Positions 11,671-23,033 of a stretch of DNA of 64,000 nucleotides are shown here, in pieces. This DNA comes from Sinotaia quadrata (lineage: Eukaryota; Mollusca; Gastropoda; Architaenioglossa; Viviparidae): NCBI GenBank assembly GCA_028829895.1, contig JALGAQ010000009.1, positions 3,038,001 through 3,102,000 on the forward strand, in the 5' to 3' direction. The notes under the pieces are model-generated. The model was not told where the DNA came from. It saw only the letters and a program-made list of their open reading frames with translations, and did not search any database. A program made the translations under genes and the position numbers. The first letter of the stretch is position 1. Each line of letters starts with the position of its first letter.

Positions 11671-12404
11671 CCGCTCACCAAATCAGCCACTATTTTAACT
11701 ACCCCCGGCATAGTTCAACGTCCCTTACAGGCCGTTGACTAGCTTCATGGTCCTCGCCACCGGTCATCGACTTAAGGCTCTGCCCTGCGCTGGCACACAC
11801 TGAAATAGAACAATTAAACTGTTGCTACAACAGCGGAAGTCAGCCCTTTAGAGGCTCATGCTACTCGCTGCCTTCTATTAAATGCATCTTACTTATTGCA
11901 TTCCGTTAACCCCAAATGACGATCAACAATATTGATGATTGTTGCTTGCCATTATACGGTGAACAGTTTGGGGGCGTCAAATGGTCGAAATAAAGTATCG
12001 AAGAACTAGTTAACCCAACATGATCAGAGTCGAAGAATCCCGCAAGAGAATCACAGGAAAAATAATATTCATCATGTCACGAAACGTTGGCAATCACGCC
12101 TTTTGGATAGCTAAGATCATCCTCAGTCATAAAATCAGCTTCCAGAGACAGAAAAGAAGACAATTCAACTTCCTTGGACAAATGGAAAGAAAGCAATGAA
12201 ATCAGAAGACAGGAAACTTTCATCCTGGGACTGTGAAACGACATAATCCTCGGATTAGAGTGGCATGGTCAATAGCTTCAAGTTTCAACTAAAAATCAGT
12301 GCCAGGCTCCAGCTCAGCGTCTGCCTCAACCACCTCACCTGCAAACTCATTAAACATCGCTTTGGCAATGAAAATGCTGTACGTTCCAAAATCATCTAAA
12401 GATT

Positions 12405-12795
12405 CCATCCCCCATTTTCTGTTTATATCTCACATACTTGAACATGTTTGTTTTACCCCTCACTTGTTTTGCCTTGGTGCTTCGGTTGACGTTATTGCAT
12501 CACCGTGTTTCGGGTGCTTTGACTGTTTCTCAGGTAGCTTCTTTACATAACTCTCTATTATTAGCAGGAAGGTCGCCGATATTTTCCGTTGAAACATTTG
12601 ATCATTGGTTTGACCTATAGACCCCAATCTTTGGGTAATTGTATTTCGCTTGTTATAACTGTTGTTTAATAGAACCTCTCTAATAGTGTCTATTGGATCG
12701 TATTTGTTCTGACTTACTCGACTTAGAATATTGGAGAGCGTATTGTCCAAGCTGCGGGATCCGATTGCGCTGGTCCAAGAAAGCCACCTCCCCAC
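12405..12795 (-). repeat. Repeat A, copy 2, with intact open frame
   Basis: The minus strand from 12795 to 12460 is one open frame of 111 codons. Its conserved part contains SLDNTLSNILSR, DPIDTIREVLL, NTITQRLGSIGQTND and ESYVKKLPEKQSKH, and ends at the same stop as the 3.3 kb copy. Similarity to the other copies starts near the segment GGGATCCGATTG. It lies downstream of BEL-2 gag on the same strand, which could mean insertion into BEL-2 or that it belongs to that element. The protein family is unknown to me; the segment is basic and hydrophilic. Confidence 0.55.
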
Positions 12796-12913
12796 CGTTG
12801 CCTATTCTGCCGCTGGCCATCCCTGCCCTACTGCGCCTAGCGTCGTTGGGTAGAGTACACACGATAGGTTCTAAAATGATCATTGTGCTCATTTCGGTCT
12901 CGTGACCATTTTG

Positions 12914-13608
12914 CTAGATTACCAATCGGCATTTCCGCATACGTCTTCGTATCATTACCATTGCGTCTGAGTCGTCGTAAGTTTTCTTCGGCCTTCTGTG
13001 TAAGTCCTGGATTATGGTACTCGTTACCATATGATTCCTATCAAGCGTATTCCCGAGGAGCTCCTTTCCAGTGGCGTAGCAACGTTTGGGATCATTCCCA
13101 AAGTATTCAGAGATAGCTTCTTGCGCTGATTCTGTGCGCTGATTCATCAAATACACCAGTAATAACCCGTTGTCTAATACTAACTGTTCAATTAAATATT
13201 GGATTTGTTCCATAAACTTCGAATAATGCATGGGGTTCCCGTGAAACTCTAGATGGACTAATTGGGGCAGGTGCGGTTTGAATAGGGTAGTACATTGACC
13301 GTTTACGAAGGGTGGATGTGAGCTGAATGCGTAACTTTCGAAGTTAGTGAACTCCAAATTATCTGGACCTCTTCTCAGCTACCTTTGGCTGAGCTTGACC
13401 CTGAAAATTTAGAACAGTTGTTCGCAAGTTCCATGAACTCGTTCCGTTCAATAAGCTCCAGTTTCGCTACAATGCGACGCTTTTCTTCCATTTCGTCTTT
13501 AACATTCGTGTTCTCGTTTTCAAGCTTAATTTCAGTGAAGGTTCTTCTGACCATGACTACCACGCTCTCTAAATCGGATAGGTGAGATATAGACAATATA
13601 AACCTCAA
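12914..13608 (-). pseudogene. BEL-2 gag
   Basis: The minus strand has an N-terminal charged segment (13608-13375, with EMEEKRRIVAKLELIER). After a frameshift, a DUF1759-type gag core follows (13357-12914): LVHLEFHGNPMHYSKFMEQI, YLIEQLV, YATGKELLGNTLDRN. Block order and spacing match BEL-1 and BEL-3 gag, but many residues differ, so this is a more diverged copy. The coding region stops before any zinc knuckle. Confidence 0.75.
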
Positions 13609-13943
13609 TCCTACACATATTATAACGTGGGCTAGTAACTAAATTATGGGGAACAAACTGATGTTAAATTTAATGGCTACAATTAATGTCAGCATATGAA
13701 GCCTGCTAAACTACCGGACGCGAACCAGGTTTATAAACATGAGAAGTTACATTTGAGACTTGCCGTGTCTTCTATCCATTGATCTGGTCTCCATCAGGGA
13801 AGTCTATTTGATCCACCGACACCGTTGAGCCTTGTGCGTGTTCGGGCCTAATATTCCTTCCCCCAACCGGAAATCCTGAAGCCACTCATTATTTCATATG
13901 TGGACGTTTGGAACACATCAGGTTTTCAAAGTCTCGAGCTGTC

Positions 13944-14453
13944 TATATAGTGCACTTCAAAAGTGTTCATATGAGCGTGTGCACTTAATTGCGGTAATTG
14001 GGACATAGGTATTTTAGAATTTGCCCAGTCAGCAGCGCCAACCTGAAGACCAAGAAGCAGTAGGGTCCCCACTCCTGGCTCGCAGACGACCTTCCAAGCT
14101 CTTCGCAATGTTAGATCCAACACTCAGATTCCAACTACCATAGATAGTAATGTCGTACGTTATTACGAGCGATGTTATTAAACCTGCATTCCCAATTTCT
14201 TAGGTGAAAAAGAAAACACGCACCCCTAAAAAGCGCTGTATGCCTTGGATGACAGCCCCATTTAGCTCGAGAAGCCCATCTATTATAGCTTCAGTTAGTT
14301 GTTTATGCCGTTAGCACCTTGGCTAGGTTTAAGTTGTTCGCCGAAATAAGGAAATTCATCCGAAAGCCCCTTCTAAACAATTTATTACTTCACCGCCTGC
14401 GCCCAAGCTAGCGATTACAAGGATAAAAATATTCGTCATGGGAAAGGAATATA
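13944..14453. other. No recognisable gene
   Basis: Lies between the BEL-2 5' LTR remnant and a CR1-like LINE. The upstream part may be 5' sequence of that LINE, but I cannot show it. Confidence 0.35.
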
Positions 14454-15445
14454 ATGCTATTCAGGATTTCGGAGAAAAAAGAAGCGAGCTCTTCCGACCG
14501 AACAGCTCATGACGCGGCCGAAGTCCCTAAGATAAATAAAACTATTATGCTCTCTGGCAATCCCGACGTTAAGGTACAACTAATTTACATCTGTCCTATT
14601 GCGAATAGGCCGCCACCACCGAAGATCGTCCTAGATAGTTAGAAATCCGCTGAAACGTTTCTCTCTAAGGGCGTTAGACTCAGAAGATTAGCTGTGTCCA
14701 TGAATCCGGACCTATCAAAGGCCGACCATGAACACCTGCGAATCTCCGTCCAGGAGGGCAATCGTCGTAGAAGCCAAGGAGAATCAAACATCGCTGTCTC
14801 AAATTTTCGGGTTGTATGTCACCGCCAAAAGCGCAGGGAAACGAACACATTAATGGCCCTATTGGTGACATCACCCAGGACATCTTAATAGGATTTACGA
14901 ATGCAAGAAGCTTGTTGTGTAAAATTGATGAACTGCAACTGTGTTTCATCGAGCACAAGCCCAGCTTCTTTGGTGTGACGGAAACATGGCTGCACGAAGG
15001 CATCACCGACACTGAAGTCAGCATCCTTGGCTGCATCTAATATAGGTGCGACCGGTCCTACAGTCCACATGAAGGAATAAGACTATACGCCTCAAACAAG
15101 CTAAGATCGAAGAAACCTTCCGCAAAGCGCAACACCAATCACTGTCGGAACGGATTTGGGTGGCTCTATTTCCTTCATCTGGTGCTCGCACCACGTTGGG
15201 ACTACTGTAAGGAGCCCAGGGAACTTATAATAACAAAGGATCGACACCCTCGCCTACTTTTCGCAACTTTGTCTGATGGGCGATTTAAACCTACCGCACA
15301 TCGATTGAAAATACCAGGGTTTATTCATGGCAGCTACACCCAACTAGGGGGCTTTCTTCGATTTCGTAAGCACTGGGGGAACATGTGTTCTTACCTACAC
15401 GCTTCGACGCTAGCGCTATCCCTTGATGCCCGGATCTTCTATTAA
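14454..15445 (+). pseudogene. CR1-like LINE ORF1 tail and endonuclease domain
   Basis: The stretch 14640-14880 reads VRLRRLAVSMNPDLSKAD and a basic region, fitting the C-terminus of an ORF1-type nucleic-acid-binding protein. From 14891 the endonuclease begins (FTNARSLLCKIDEL, then TETWLHEGITDTE near 14980). Here the Glu of TETWL is the expected metal-binding residue. Later parts of the endonuclease (to about 15445) are recognisable only as scattered open stretches in shifting frames. Not functional. Confidence 0.7.
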
Positions 15446-15599
15446 CGAATCACGAACAATCAGTAGAGCAGGTATCCATCCGCGAGCCTCTAGGATTCAG
15501 CGACCACGCAACCTCATGTGCTGCTTTAAATCTGCAATCAAGGCAACGCGTGAGCACTGAACTCGTAGCCGATTTCCGGAAGACGGAAGCTGTATCGAT

Positions 15600-17430
15600 G
15601 ATGCTGCCTGCGGAAAAAAGTGAACTGGAACACGGGGTATCTGGCCTCAGTGGAAGAGAAACGAGAACTTCTGAGGCGATATTTCAAAATCCTCTGCACC
15701 CTCTGCGTCCCGCTTAAAACACTGGGGTGCGCTTGTAAGAGGCCTTCGTGGATCTCCATAGATATAATGGTTCTCCAGCAGCTCAGGAAAACGAGCCTTG
15801 GACCGACAGGCGTCAATATTTATCCAACGATCATGAGCTTCACAATTCCGTTCGCAACAAATGCAAAGCAGAAACTCGGTGGTGGAAAACTCAGTACAAT
15901 GAACTACTAATCAATGTAGTGGCAACTCAACCAAAACGGATCTTCACGTACATAAACAGCAGGATCCACCAGGCCGGCGATGTTCCGGACCTGGTTGACT
16001 GTAATTGATTCGTCGCGCAGGACGACTAATGGAAGGCTACCTGGCCAATACAGCTGCATTTGATCGCCTGTTGATACTCCGGGAGACAACTTAACTCTCA
16101 AAATAACTCTCCTACATTCGTCAAACCCCAAGACGACGCATATGTTTCAGTCGCAAGAGTCAAAAATATGCTGAGGAAGATCAATAATTCAAATGATTCT
16201 TGTCCAGAGTGCCTTCACCAACTTATGCCAAAAAACTCTAGCACAAGTTATCACTCCTACAATAGCGGATAACATCCGTTGTTAGTTGGATACTGTAACC
16301 TTCCTTCAGACTGAAAAATCAGACTCATCAAACAACTCTACAAGGGAGGCAGTAAGGAGTAGACCGAAAATTACCGGTCAGTGTGCAAGACCCCGATATT
16401 TGTCAAGGTTTTGGAACATCTCCGAGAAGAAATCGCCAAACACAATCTCAACTGGCCGGCACAGCACGGATTTATCAAGGAGAAATCATATGAACTTGAT
16501 CCTAGCAAAACAGACCCCGTGCACTGCAGACGATAAGCGAATGTCAGCGCATGTAATCTTCATTGACTTAAGCAAAGCCTTCAATAAAATCAATCATCGA
16601 TTACTTCACCGCCAGCTTCGACGTAACGGCATCGACGGCAAGATTTTGCAGACCGATCGGATAAGGAGAGTTGAAATCACAGTGCCCACTCTTTGCGGAC
16701 GGCTTAATGATATGGAGAGAAATCAGAAGTCCCAGGACATCGCGGACCTCCAGATAGATATAGACAATTTCGGCAAATACTCATCAGAGAATCGCCTTCC
16801 AATCACTTCGCTGACTATTGGCGAGAAACTGGGCAGTACACGCTACCTACTGGATTTTAGTCTGCCATCAGAAGTTTCTTCCATGAAAGGTTTAGGAGTC
16901 AACAAAAGAAACGACCTCAAGACGAAGGATCAAACAGGCAAAGCATGCTCCGCTGGACTGAAGTTGACGCAGGTGCTCAAAAGTACGTTTTCTTTCTGGT
17001 CCCAAGAAACGTACAAATAATTTGCCAAGTACATGCGATCGGTGATAGAGTGCGTATCGACCGACTGTTATCCCTGTAAAAAGGGAGATCGCCCGACTGG
17101 AGTACGTAGAGCACCTAGGCTCCATAATGGTAAGCTCGCTCAGGCAGCTCTCCCTGAAGTATCGTCGCACTGAGCTGATATGATCTTCTTCTTCCGCCTT
17201 ATGGCATTCCATCACTACCCAGGTATGCAGCACAGTTGAAAGGGCCGTCAACGAACGTATGAGAGGCCACAACTTCAAATTCAAGGTTCGCCTAACGGAC
17301 GTTTTCCTCCACGTCTACCGCCTCTCGTGCAGAGCTGCTTCGCTATAACTCGCTACTACCTAGAGTTCTTAACGCTCCGTCCGTCAATGCTTTTAAGCAT
17401 GTATTAGGCGGATTCCTGAGATCAGGAGCT
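15600..17430 (+). pseudogene. CR1-like LINE reverse transcriptase, catalytic core deleted
   Basis: The connecting region contains NPKR-like sequence (QPKRIFTYINSRI near 15940). RT begins with VLEHLREEI and PAQHGFIKE (about 16410-16480), followed by motif A HVIFIDLSKAFNKINHRLL (about 16550). After GIDGKIL (near 16656) the frame jumps to DIADLQIDIDNF (16739). The intervening region, which normally holds the GVPQGSVLGP and FADD motifs, is absent apart from an eroded piece. The C-terminal part continues through KACSAGLKLTQVLKSTFSFW and YPCKKGD to RGHNFKFKVRLTDVF (about 17260). A 244-codon frame (16286-17020) survives across the deletion, so the join is in frame. Confidence 0.75.
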
Positions 17431-17571
17431 AAGGAGACGTTGCGTGTTCGTCAACAACGAGCAGTAAACTGCCCAGTGGTCAAATTGCCCGTCAAAACAC
17501 ACGAAGAAGGCGCATACACACGTGCTCAAACGTCCTGCTCTCTATCTCTTGAATCTTGAATTGCGAGAGTT

Positions 17572-17890
17572 TCATCCAAATGAAGTTATCTCTTCCGTTG
17601 CAGGTAGTTTCAAACCTGGAGATGTGCGCTCCAAAAACATCAATCAAGAACTGAATTCCTCGAAAGGACACTTCTATATGGCGTGCGATTCTTAATCAAA
17701 TACACAGTAAATGAGTAAATCACAAACCTCAAAAGATCGAATATACAAGCCGAACCACGCTTCCATAGAGGACCACTGTAATAGCAAACACAACTGAAGA
17801 GAGTTATCAAACTTATTCGAAAAAAGGGAACACTTGCGAGATACACACGACACGGTGTACAAACTCTTTGGCAAAGATAATGCGGGTATA
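17572..17890 (-). repeat. Lone BEL-type LTR
   Basis: The reverse complement aligns over about 300 bp to the BEL-1 LTR, with blocks such as ATCAATCAAGAAC and GAGTTATCAAACTTATTCG. No internal BEL sequence lies on either side, so it is a solo LTR or a fragment. A clear target duplication is not visible. Confidence 0.65.
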
Positions 17891-18013
17891 ACGGCCATCT
17901 CAGCCTTCCGCCGAGGATTTCGAGCAAAGGACAAGAACCTCAGGAGGTATGTGAAGCTTTTTACCTGGCGATGCGAAAGAATACCAACGAGTACTACGGA
18001 GAACTACAAACTG

Positions 18014-18113
18014 NNNNNNNNNNNNNNNNNNNNNNNNNNNNNNNNNNNNNNNNNNNNNNNNNNNNNNNNNNNNNNNNNNNNNNNNNNNNNNNNNNNNNNN
18101 NNNNNNNNNNNNN
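18014..18113. other. Assembly gap (100 N)
   Basis: A run of exactly 100 N, a conventional scaffold gap of unknown true length. Confidence 0.99.
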
Positions 18114-18229
18114 TTGATGAGGATTCTCTTCGACGCCGCGAACGCCTGAGCTGAAATTCTGAATGGCTAACTGATTGTACTTCAGAGAATCTAGAAATTT
18201 CTGAGGACTGCCTATTCCTCACCTACTCT

Positions 18230-19018
18230 CATGCTCTGACGCTTGATATGCGACAATGCTGCGGAAGCTCATGGTCACTACCAGCACCTGCGTCTTCGCA
18301 GCTGTTACAGGCCGCCAATGGCTTGCAACCTTTCCCGGCAGATCGAGCCGTTAGCCTCTTCAGGCAGGTCTATCTAGGACAAGAGCAAGTCCGAAATAAA
18401 ATGCTCCCATGCTGATGGGTTTCAGCTCTGCTGCCTTGCAGATTGCTTCGGGAGAAGTAAAGGCTATGGAAGTAAATCCAGACAGAAAATCGGGAGTGGA
18501 GTCCCTCAGGCGACTGGAAGATAAACTCTATCTTTCTTTCGGCAACTCCTGCAGTCAAACTGATGCTAAATGTATTGCAATGCTTTCCTTTGGATTACAT
18601 CAGTGAGACCGAGAGGGGGATCCTGGCGTTTTTGGGCACCCCAGGTTCTCCATATTCATTGCCCTGGCAGTCACTTTGTAAACATCACACATACAAAAAA
18701 TCAAACCTCCTAAAATTAAAATTACTTTTAGGTACAAAGGGTGGCAAGCAGATACGGGTATAAGTCGAAGCTGATTGGCGTAAGCATTTTCGACGCCACG
18801 GGCTGCACTAACGGTGGGAAGGGGAAGGGCCATTGCGCTCTACTGGTCAGCTATCGCCGGCCTCAAGCTGGGTAGCCCACAGCCAATAAGATGCTGACCC
18901 GCCAGGTCTGTCTGCTTCAAGGGGGTGCTTGGAGCTAGGAGAAACACCGAAAAGCAGACGCTAAACATACTCACCCGCTAACACAAATAAAACCAATAAA
19001 CAGCAAAATCTATCGTTT
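18230..19018 (+). repeat. 5' region of RTE-like LINE copy 2
   Basis: Noncoding, relatively GC-rich. Segments such as AAATCGGGAGTGGAG, TAAGTCGAAGCTGATTGGC and GCCTCAAGC-GGGTAGCC recur in the same order at 56.96-57.34 kb. It probably holds the element's promoter, as is usual for LINE 5' regions; that is inference. Confidence 0.65.
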
Positions 19019-19700
19019 GTGAGCTGGAATGTTCGAACATTAGGTCCTCTCAACACTGTGAGCGACTGTGGTCTGGACACTGTGAGGAAAACTGCTGTAG
19101 TTGACCTTGAACTCTCGCGACTGAATGTCGATATCGCTGCGCTACAAGAGACCAGGTTACCAGAATATGGCATCCTCCGCGAAAGGAACTATACATTCTA
19201 CTGGCAAGGAAAGGAACTCAACGAGCCTCGTCAACATGGTGTAGGCATCGCCGTGCGAAACACACTTCTATCATCCGTCGAAATATGTGGAAAAAATACA
19301 CCTTGAATTTTCACGTTGAAGCTCAACGCATCCGCCGGACCCGTTCACCTAATAAGTTTTTATGTACCAACACTCTCGGCGACAGTGGCAGAAAAAGATG
19401 ATTTCTACGAAGAATTGGACAGTTTGATTCAGCGAATCCCAGCTTCAGACCATATCTATCTACTTGGAGATTTTAATTCGCGAGTAGGATCAGACAACGA
19501 ATCTTAACCATGATGCCTCGGCTCGTTTGGCGCCGGCAATCTAAATGAAAACGGGCAACGCCTTCTGGAATTTTGCTCTCATCATGACCTTTGTGTGACA
19601 AACACCTTCTTCTCGACGAAACCCGCAGCTACCACAGTGCAGATTGCGACACAGACCATTCTCCCGTTGGGAGCAAAGTGCGTCTCCAACCTAAACGTAT
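19019..19700 (+). pseudogene. RTE-like LINE endonuclease domain
   Basis: The domain opens with SWNVRTLGPLN and continues to ALQETRLPEYG (the catalytic Glu motif). It then has HGVGIAVRN and LLGDFNSRVGSD (Asp/Asn motif), and after a frameshift DTDHSPVGSK (the SDH-type motif). These are the standard blocks of the exonuclease-endonuclease-phosphatase fold that nicks target DNA. Stops at 19304-19306 and 19505-19507 and a frameshift near 19590 inactivate it. Confidence 0.85.
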
Positions 19701-20914
19701 CAACTACCAAAGGTTGAAGGGACATCCCCGCATTAACAGCAGTAGGGTAGCCGTCCAAGAATTACGCGATCGCTTTGCAGCTGCCATTGAAAATAAATTA
19801 AACACCTGCTCTGCAAATGACGTCGAAAGCAGATGGCAACAAATAAGCGATGCAATACGAAGCACTGCTTTCACTGTCTTCGGCAAACAGGACCGACGAA
19901 ACGCGGATTGGTCCACAGCCAGCATCGCAGAACTGGAGCCAATATTTGCAGCAAAAAAGCACTGCACTCATTGAATACAAAAATAACCCCTCTAAAACAA
20001 CCCTTGAAAATCTTCGAAAATACAGACGAGAGGCCCAGCGGACTTCACGAAGATGTGCAAACAACTACTGGCTAGACATATGCCAAAATATTCAGCTTGC
20101 CGCTGATTTCGGCAACATCCGCGGCATGTATGAGGGCATAAATAAAGCCCTCGGTCCACGAATTATCAAAACGGCTCCACTGAAATCATCAAATGGAATC
20201 ATCATTACAGACCGACAAAAGAAGATGGAGAGGTGGGCGGAATACTATAAAGAACTGTACTCCAATCCAACTACAGTATCAGATTCTGCGATCGACGTTA
20301 CCCCAAACCTGCCGGAAATGACTATACTGGATAATCAACCGACGCTTGGAGAACTGAAATATGCTCTGAAGAAAATGAAAACTGGGAAAGCCCCTGGTCA
20401 AGATGGCATGATAGCTGAGATCCTGAAAGCTGGGCTTCGAACTTCTCTACTTTTGCAACTGCATCAACTATTACTTCAATGCTGGGAGAAAGGAACTGTT
20501 CCACAAGAACTGCGCGACGCAAAAATAATTACAATGTACAAGAACAAAGGAGACCGAAGCGACTGCTCAAACTACCGTGGAATCTCCATACTCAGCGTCG
20601 TCGGCAAAGTCTTCGCTCGAGTCATTCTCAAAACACTGCAAATTCTAGCTGAACGAGTCTATCCAGAAACTTAATGTGGATTCCGCGCTGGAAGATCAAC
20701 CATCGATATGATATTTCCCTCCATCAACTGCAAGAAAAATGTCGTGAACAAAACAAGCCTCTTTATGTAGCATTTGGTGACCTCACAAATGCATTCGACA
20801 TGGTCAACCGAACTGGATTATACAGACTCCTGAAGAAGATCGGATGCCCTCCGAAATTGCTGCAAATGATTGTCGCCTTCCACGAAGATATGCAAGGCAC
20901 GGTGCAATGCGATA

Positions 20915-20978
20915 GCTCAACTTCAAGCGCCTTCCCCATCAAGTAAGCTCAACTTCAAGCGCCTTCCCCATCAAGTAA
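20915..20978 (+). repeat. 32-bp tandem duplication in LINE RT
   Basis: The 32-bp unit beginning GCTCAACTTCAAGC and ending ATCAAGTAA occurs twice, back to back, at 20915-20946 and 20947-20978. Since 32 is not a multiple of three, it moves the reading frame just before the GCVLAPTLFG motif. Confidence 0.95.
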
Positions 20979-21217
20979 AGCAAGGTTGTGTGCTTGCACC
21001 GACATTGTTTGGCATTTTCTTTTCAATGCTGCTCGCATACCCCTACAGGGATTCAAATGACGGGATATTCCTTCACACCAGGAGCAACGGCGGATTATTC
21101 AACCCTTCGCGACTTCGGGCCAAAACTAAAATTCGAAAAGTATTTTTGAAGAAACTGCTGTTTGCGGATGATGAGGCCTTGACAGCCCATTCCGAGGAAG
21201 GATTACAGCGACTAATA

Positions 21218-21577
21218 TGTTATGTCTTGCCCCAGGTTCTTATTCTGAATTTGACCCGATTCTCCGCTTCAGATTGTCTGCCCTTCTTGCCCTGCTACCA
21301 GGAAAAACACCAATGACAAGGAAAGATGTATTGCAGGGAAAATGAGGTTCAAATTTACATAAAACTATTTACATTTATAGTGGTATGTCCAGCCCACGGA
21401 AGGTTCTAGAAGTAAAAGCTAGCTCCACCAATCAGGGGTAAGGCATTTGTGCGGTCGTTGGGCTGATTGGATAAGCAGCGACCAATACGCATGAACTTGC
21501 TGGACTTGGAGCCTCACGGAGGCTCATTGGGAGATCTGTGATTGTGTTTTCCTGGGAATGCTTGCATATTCCCAACA
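21218..21577. repeat. Solo LTR inserted in the LINE
   Basis: A 360-bp block begins TGTTATGTC and ends CCCAACA, and is flanked on both sides by the perfect 5-bp direct repeat TAATA (21213-21217 and 21578-21582). Removing it and one TAATA restores continuity of the LINE relative to the copy at 1-100. TG...CA ends, a 5-bp target duplication and no coding content fit a solo LTR left by recombination between two LTRs. It does not resemble the BEL or gypsy LTRs elsewhere in the window, so it is from another family. Orientation was not determined. Confidence 0.8.
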
Positions 21578-22430
21578 TAATAAACTGTTTCGCCAGTGCT
21601 TGCAAGGAATTCGATCTAACAATCAGTTAAAACAAAACTAAAGTCATTGGCCAAGTGGTTAATAGTGCGCCGGAAATTTCTATTGAAGGCCGCACACTAG
21701 AGGTAGTAAATGAATTCCCCTATCTGGGATCCATTATCTCCAGTAACTTCTCTTTAGATTCCGAACTAAGCAAGCGTATTGGTAAAGCAGCAACAATAAT
21801 GTCGCGACTGCAGAAACGCGTCTGGAGGAACCCGAAGCTGACCATCAATACAAAAATGCAGATTTACCGGTCTTGCGTATCAAGCACTCTGCTCTACGGC
21901 AGCGAAACATGGACGCTACATTCACAGCAGCAACGCAAACTAAATGTGTTCCGCTTACGCAATCTTCGGAAAATACTACAAATACGATGGCAAGATCACA
22001 TCCCAAACAACGTCGTCCTTCAACGAGCCGGACTCCAAAGTATGTTCGCAGTCCTGGCTCACAGAAGTTTACGTTCGATTGGACATGTAACACGAATGGA
22101 GGAAAACCGCATCCCAAAGGCCATGCTCTACGGTGAACTTGCCGCTGGTTCCAGATCAGTCGGAAGACCGAATCTACGCTACAAGGACATAGTCAAGCGT
22201 GACATCAAATGCGAAGAAATCGACCTGTTGAACTGGGAAAAACGCGCAGCGGATCGAAGCAGCTGGCGGAGAGACATAAGGGCAGCAGCTCAAAGAATAG
22301 ACCAAGACCACAAGAAGTCGCGGGATAAGAAAAAATCGAAAATAAGATGCGTTCTGAAAGCAGAACGCCCGTTGTCTGTAGTGGCTGTGGAAAATGCGCT
22401 TGTCTAGTATAGGCCTCTATAGTCACAGAC

Positions 22431-23033
22431 GACGTTGTGTTAAAATAACATAAAAGTTAGACAAAATAGTAAATGTAAAAAATCGTAAATGAAATAAAAA
22501 ATTTCGGATGACAACAGTAGTAATAATAAAGGAATAACAATAATGACAAAAAGTACTGATCAAATTAATGTTAACGATAATAAAGATAAAAGCACAAATA
22601 ACAAAAAATAAATGAAGCGATAAGCACAACTATTAGTACCCACAATAACATATGAAAGAAATTAAATTTTAAAGTAGCCAAGAAGAAGAAATAAAACAAA
22701 ATCAGACCAGCAGAAACAGTGATAACCTAAGTTAGAAAATTAAGACATTATTATACAAAATGAGAAGAATATTGGATAAGTGAAATTGAAGTGACAAATA
22801 CCATAGTCTCTCGAGACCGACGGTCGTCAACCAACCAGTAATTGTTCGTAACAGTTTTCTAGTACACAAGCTTTAACGTTCGCACAGACGTCAAAGCAGT
22901 ACCCAAGTCGAAAACGTATGAAACATATTCCATTGTCGCGCACTGTGATTCTCAAAAACTACTGGCAATGAGAGAACATATATCCACACTCATCTTTTAA
23001 TTACCGTTATTCGAATTGGTTATCATTATCGTT
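22431..23033. other. LINE 3' region and short spacer
   Basis: A very A-rich 3' untranslated region of the LINE up to about 22840, then about 190 bp of unassigned spacer before the next LTR. Confidence 0.5.

Larger units (their letters stand above)
11356..13943 (-). mobile_element. BEL/Pao element BEL-2, minus strand, degenerate
   Basis: Read on the minus strand: a 5' LTR remnant (13899-13943), a leader (about 13640-13895) similar to the BEL-3 leader, gag (12914-13608), then the repeat A block (12405-12795). After this comes the 3' noncoding segment (11671-11880), which matches BEL-1 7540-7736, and a 3' LTR (11356-11670). No protease, reverse transcriptase or integrase was found. The stretch 11900-12400 has no counterpart in the other BEL copies and is unassigned. 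Confidence 0.7.
14454..17430 (+). mobile_element. CR1-like LINE, degenerate and internally deleted (copy 1)
   Basis: A non-LTR retrotransposon with, in order, an ORF1-like tail, an apurinic-type endonuclease domain, a reverse transcriptase remnant and a C-terminal domain. The domain order and motifs (NARSL, TETWLH, HVIFIDLSKAF, RRTEL) are those of CR1-like elements such as schistosome SR1. Stops and frameshifts are frequent, and the catalytic core of the reverse transcriptase is missing. Confidence 0.8.
19701..22430 (+). pseudogene. RTE-like LINE reverse transcriptase and C-terminal domain
   Basis: RT motifs follow in order: MKTGKAPGQDG (near 20375), KNKGDRSDCSNYRGIS (near 20540), motif A region FGDLTNAFDMVNR (near 20780), KQGCVLAPTLFGIFF (near 20980) and KLLFADDEAL (near 21155). 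The conserved Asp of motif A (normally F-I-D-L) survives only as G-D-L in a shifted context, while FADD is intact. A 32-bp tandem duplication (20915-20978) shifts the frame, a TAA follows VYPET at 20674, and a solo LTR splits the protein at 21218-21577. The tail (21655-22407, 250 codons open) has YGSETW, RWQDHIPNN, HRSLRSIGHVTRM and WEKRAADRSSW. It ends in a frameshifted zinc-finger remnant (CSGCGKC). Confidence 0.85.
18230..22840 (+). mobile_element. RTE-like LINE, nearly full length, interrupted by a solo LTR (copy 2)
   Basis: Contains a 5' region (about 18230-19018) shared with the copy at 56.7-57.5 kb, an endonuclease, a complete series of reverse transcriptase motifs, the C-terminal domain, and an A-rich 3' region ending near 22840. 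Removing the 360-bp solo LTR and one copy of its 5-bp target duplication leaves about 4.2 kb. The 5' limit is approximate, since similarity to the other copy fades near the assembly gap. Confidence 0.85.

Noticed and set aside
18014..18222. Open frames spanning the N run
   Set aside because: The frames exist only because N was translated as unknown residues; the gap is 100 N.
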